This document shows, piece by piece, positions 22,862 to 64,000 of a DNA stretch of 64,000 bases (position 1 is the stretch's first letter; each line of letters starts with the position of its first letter). Below the pieces are notes generated by a model that saw only the letters and a program-made list of their open reading frames with translations, searched no databases and had not been told where the DNA came from. Position numbers and translations under genes: made by a program. The stretch covers positions 708,272 through 772,271 of the forward strand of contig CM119269.1 of NCBI GenBank assembly GCA_051294375.1. The letters run 5' to 3'. This DNA comes from Paraspadella gotoi (taxonomy: Eukaryota; Chaetognatha).

Positions 22862-64000
<41,139 letters not shown>

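Overview
This is eukaryotic genomic DNA. Every recognisable protein gene is split by GT-AG introns, many of them 60-150 bp. There are no operons or ribosome binding sites, and intergenic and intronic DNA is AT-rich and full of microsatellites, inverted-repeat elements and SINE-like pieces. The gene set (Son of sevenless, NF-YA, an SLC25A1-type citrate carrier and an AKAP13/ARHGEF28-type RhoGEF) belongs to an animal. Compact introns and lack of vertebrate features suggest an invertebrate, perhaps an arthropod, but I cannot place it further. The assembly has two N gaps (31799-31808 and 36224-36248), a likely false tandem duplication (28091-31798 versus 32118-about 35700) and several frame breaks that look like one-base consensus errors. 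Layout: 1-870 holds the probable promoter and first coding exon of a minus-strand gene leaving the window. 1592-10474 (minus) is a complete Sos gene of 27 exons: histone fold, DH, PH, REM, CDC25 and a proline-rich tail. One of its introns carries a TRIM-like element and another a SINE-like repeat. 11461-16427 (minus) is NF-YA; a Q-rich alternative last exon lies 2.4 kb downstream of the main one, and between the two sits an unrecognised plus-strand three-exon gene of 384 codons (11822-13138). 17030-18494 is a hAT-like element with an 8-bp target-site duplication. 18605-19564 (minus) is the citrate carrier, with a cluster of CCAAT boxes upstream. 19565-22861 is intergenic with small repeats. 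22862-64000 (plus) is one very large RhoGEF gene of about 41 exons, truncated by the window end, with a C1-DH-PH core, a long disordered N-terminal half, and a probable internal promoter whose two large exons replace the first half of the C1 zinc finger. Functionally, Sos activates Ras downstream of receptor tyrosine kinases and the RhoGEF activates RhoA-type GTPases. NF-YA is the sequence-specific subunit of the CCAAT-binding factor, and the neighbouring citrate carrier has four CCAAT boxes in its upstream region. The best candidates for something undescribed are the nested orphan gene, the alternative NF-YA C terminus, the half-C1 RhoGEF isoform, and a family of palindrome-flanked hammerhead-like hairpins present three times.
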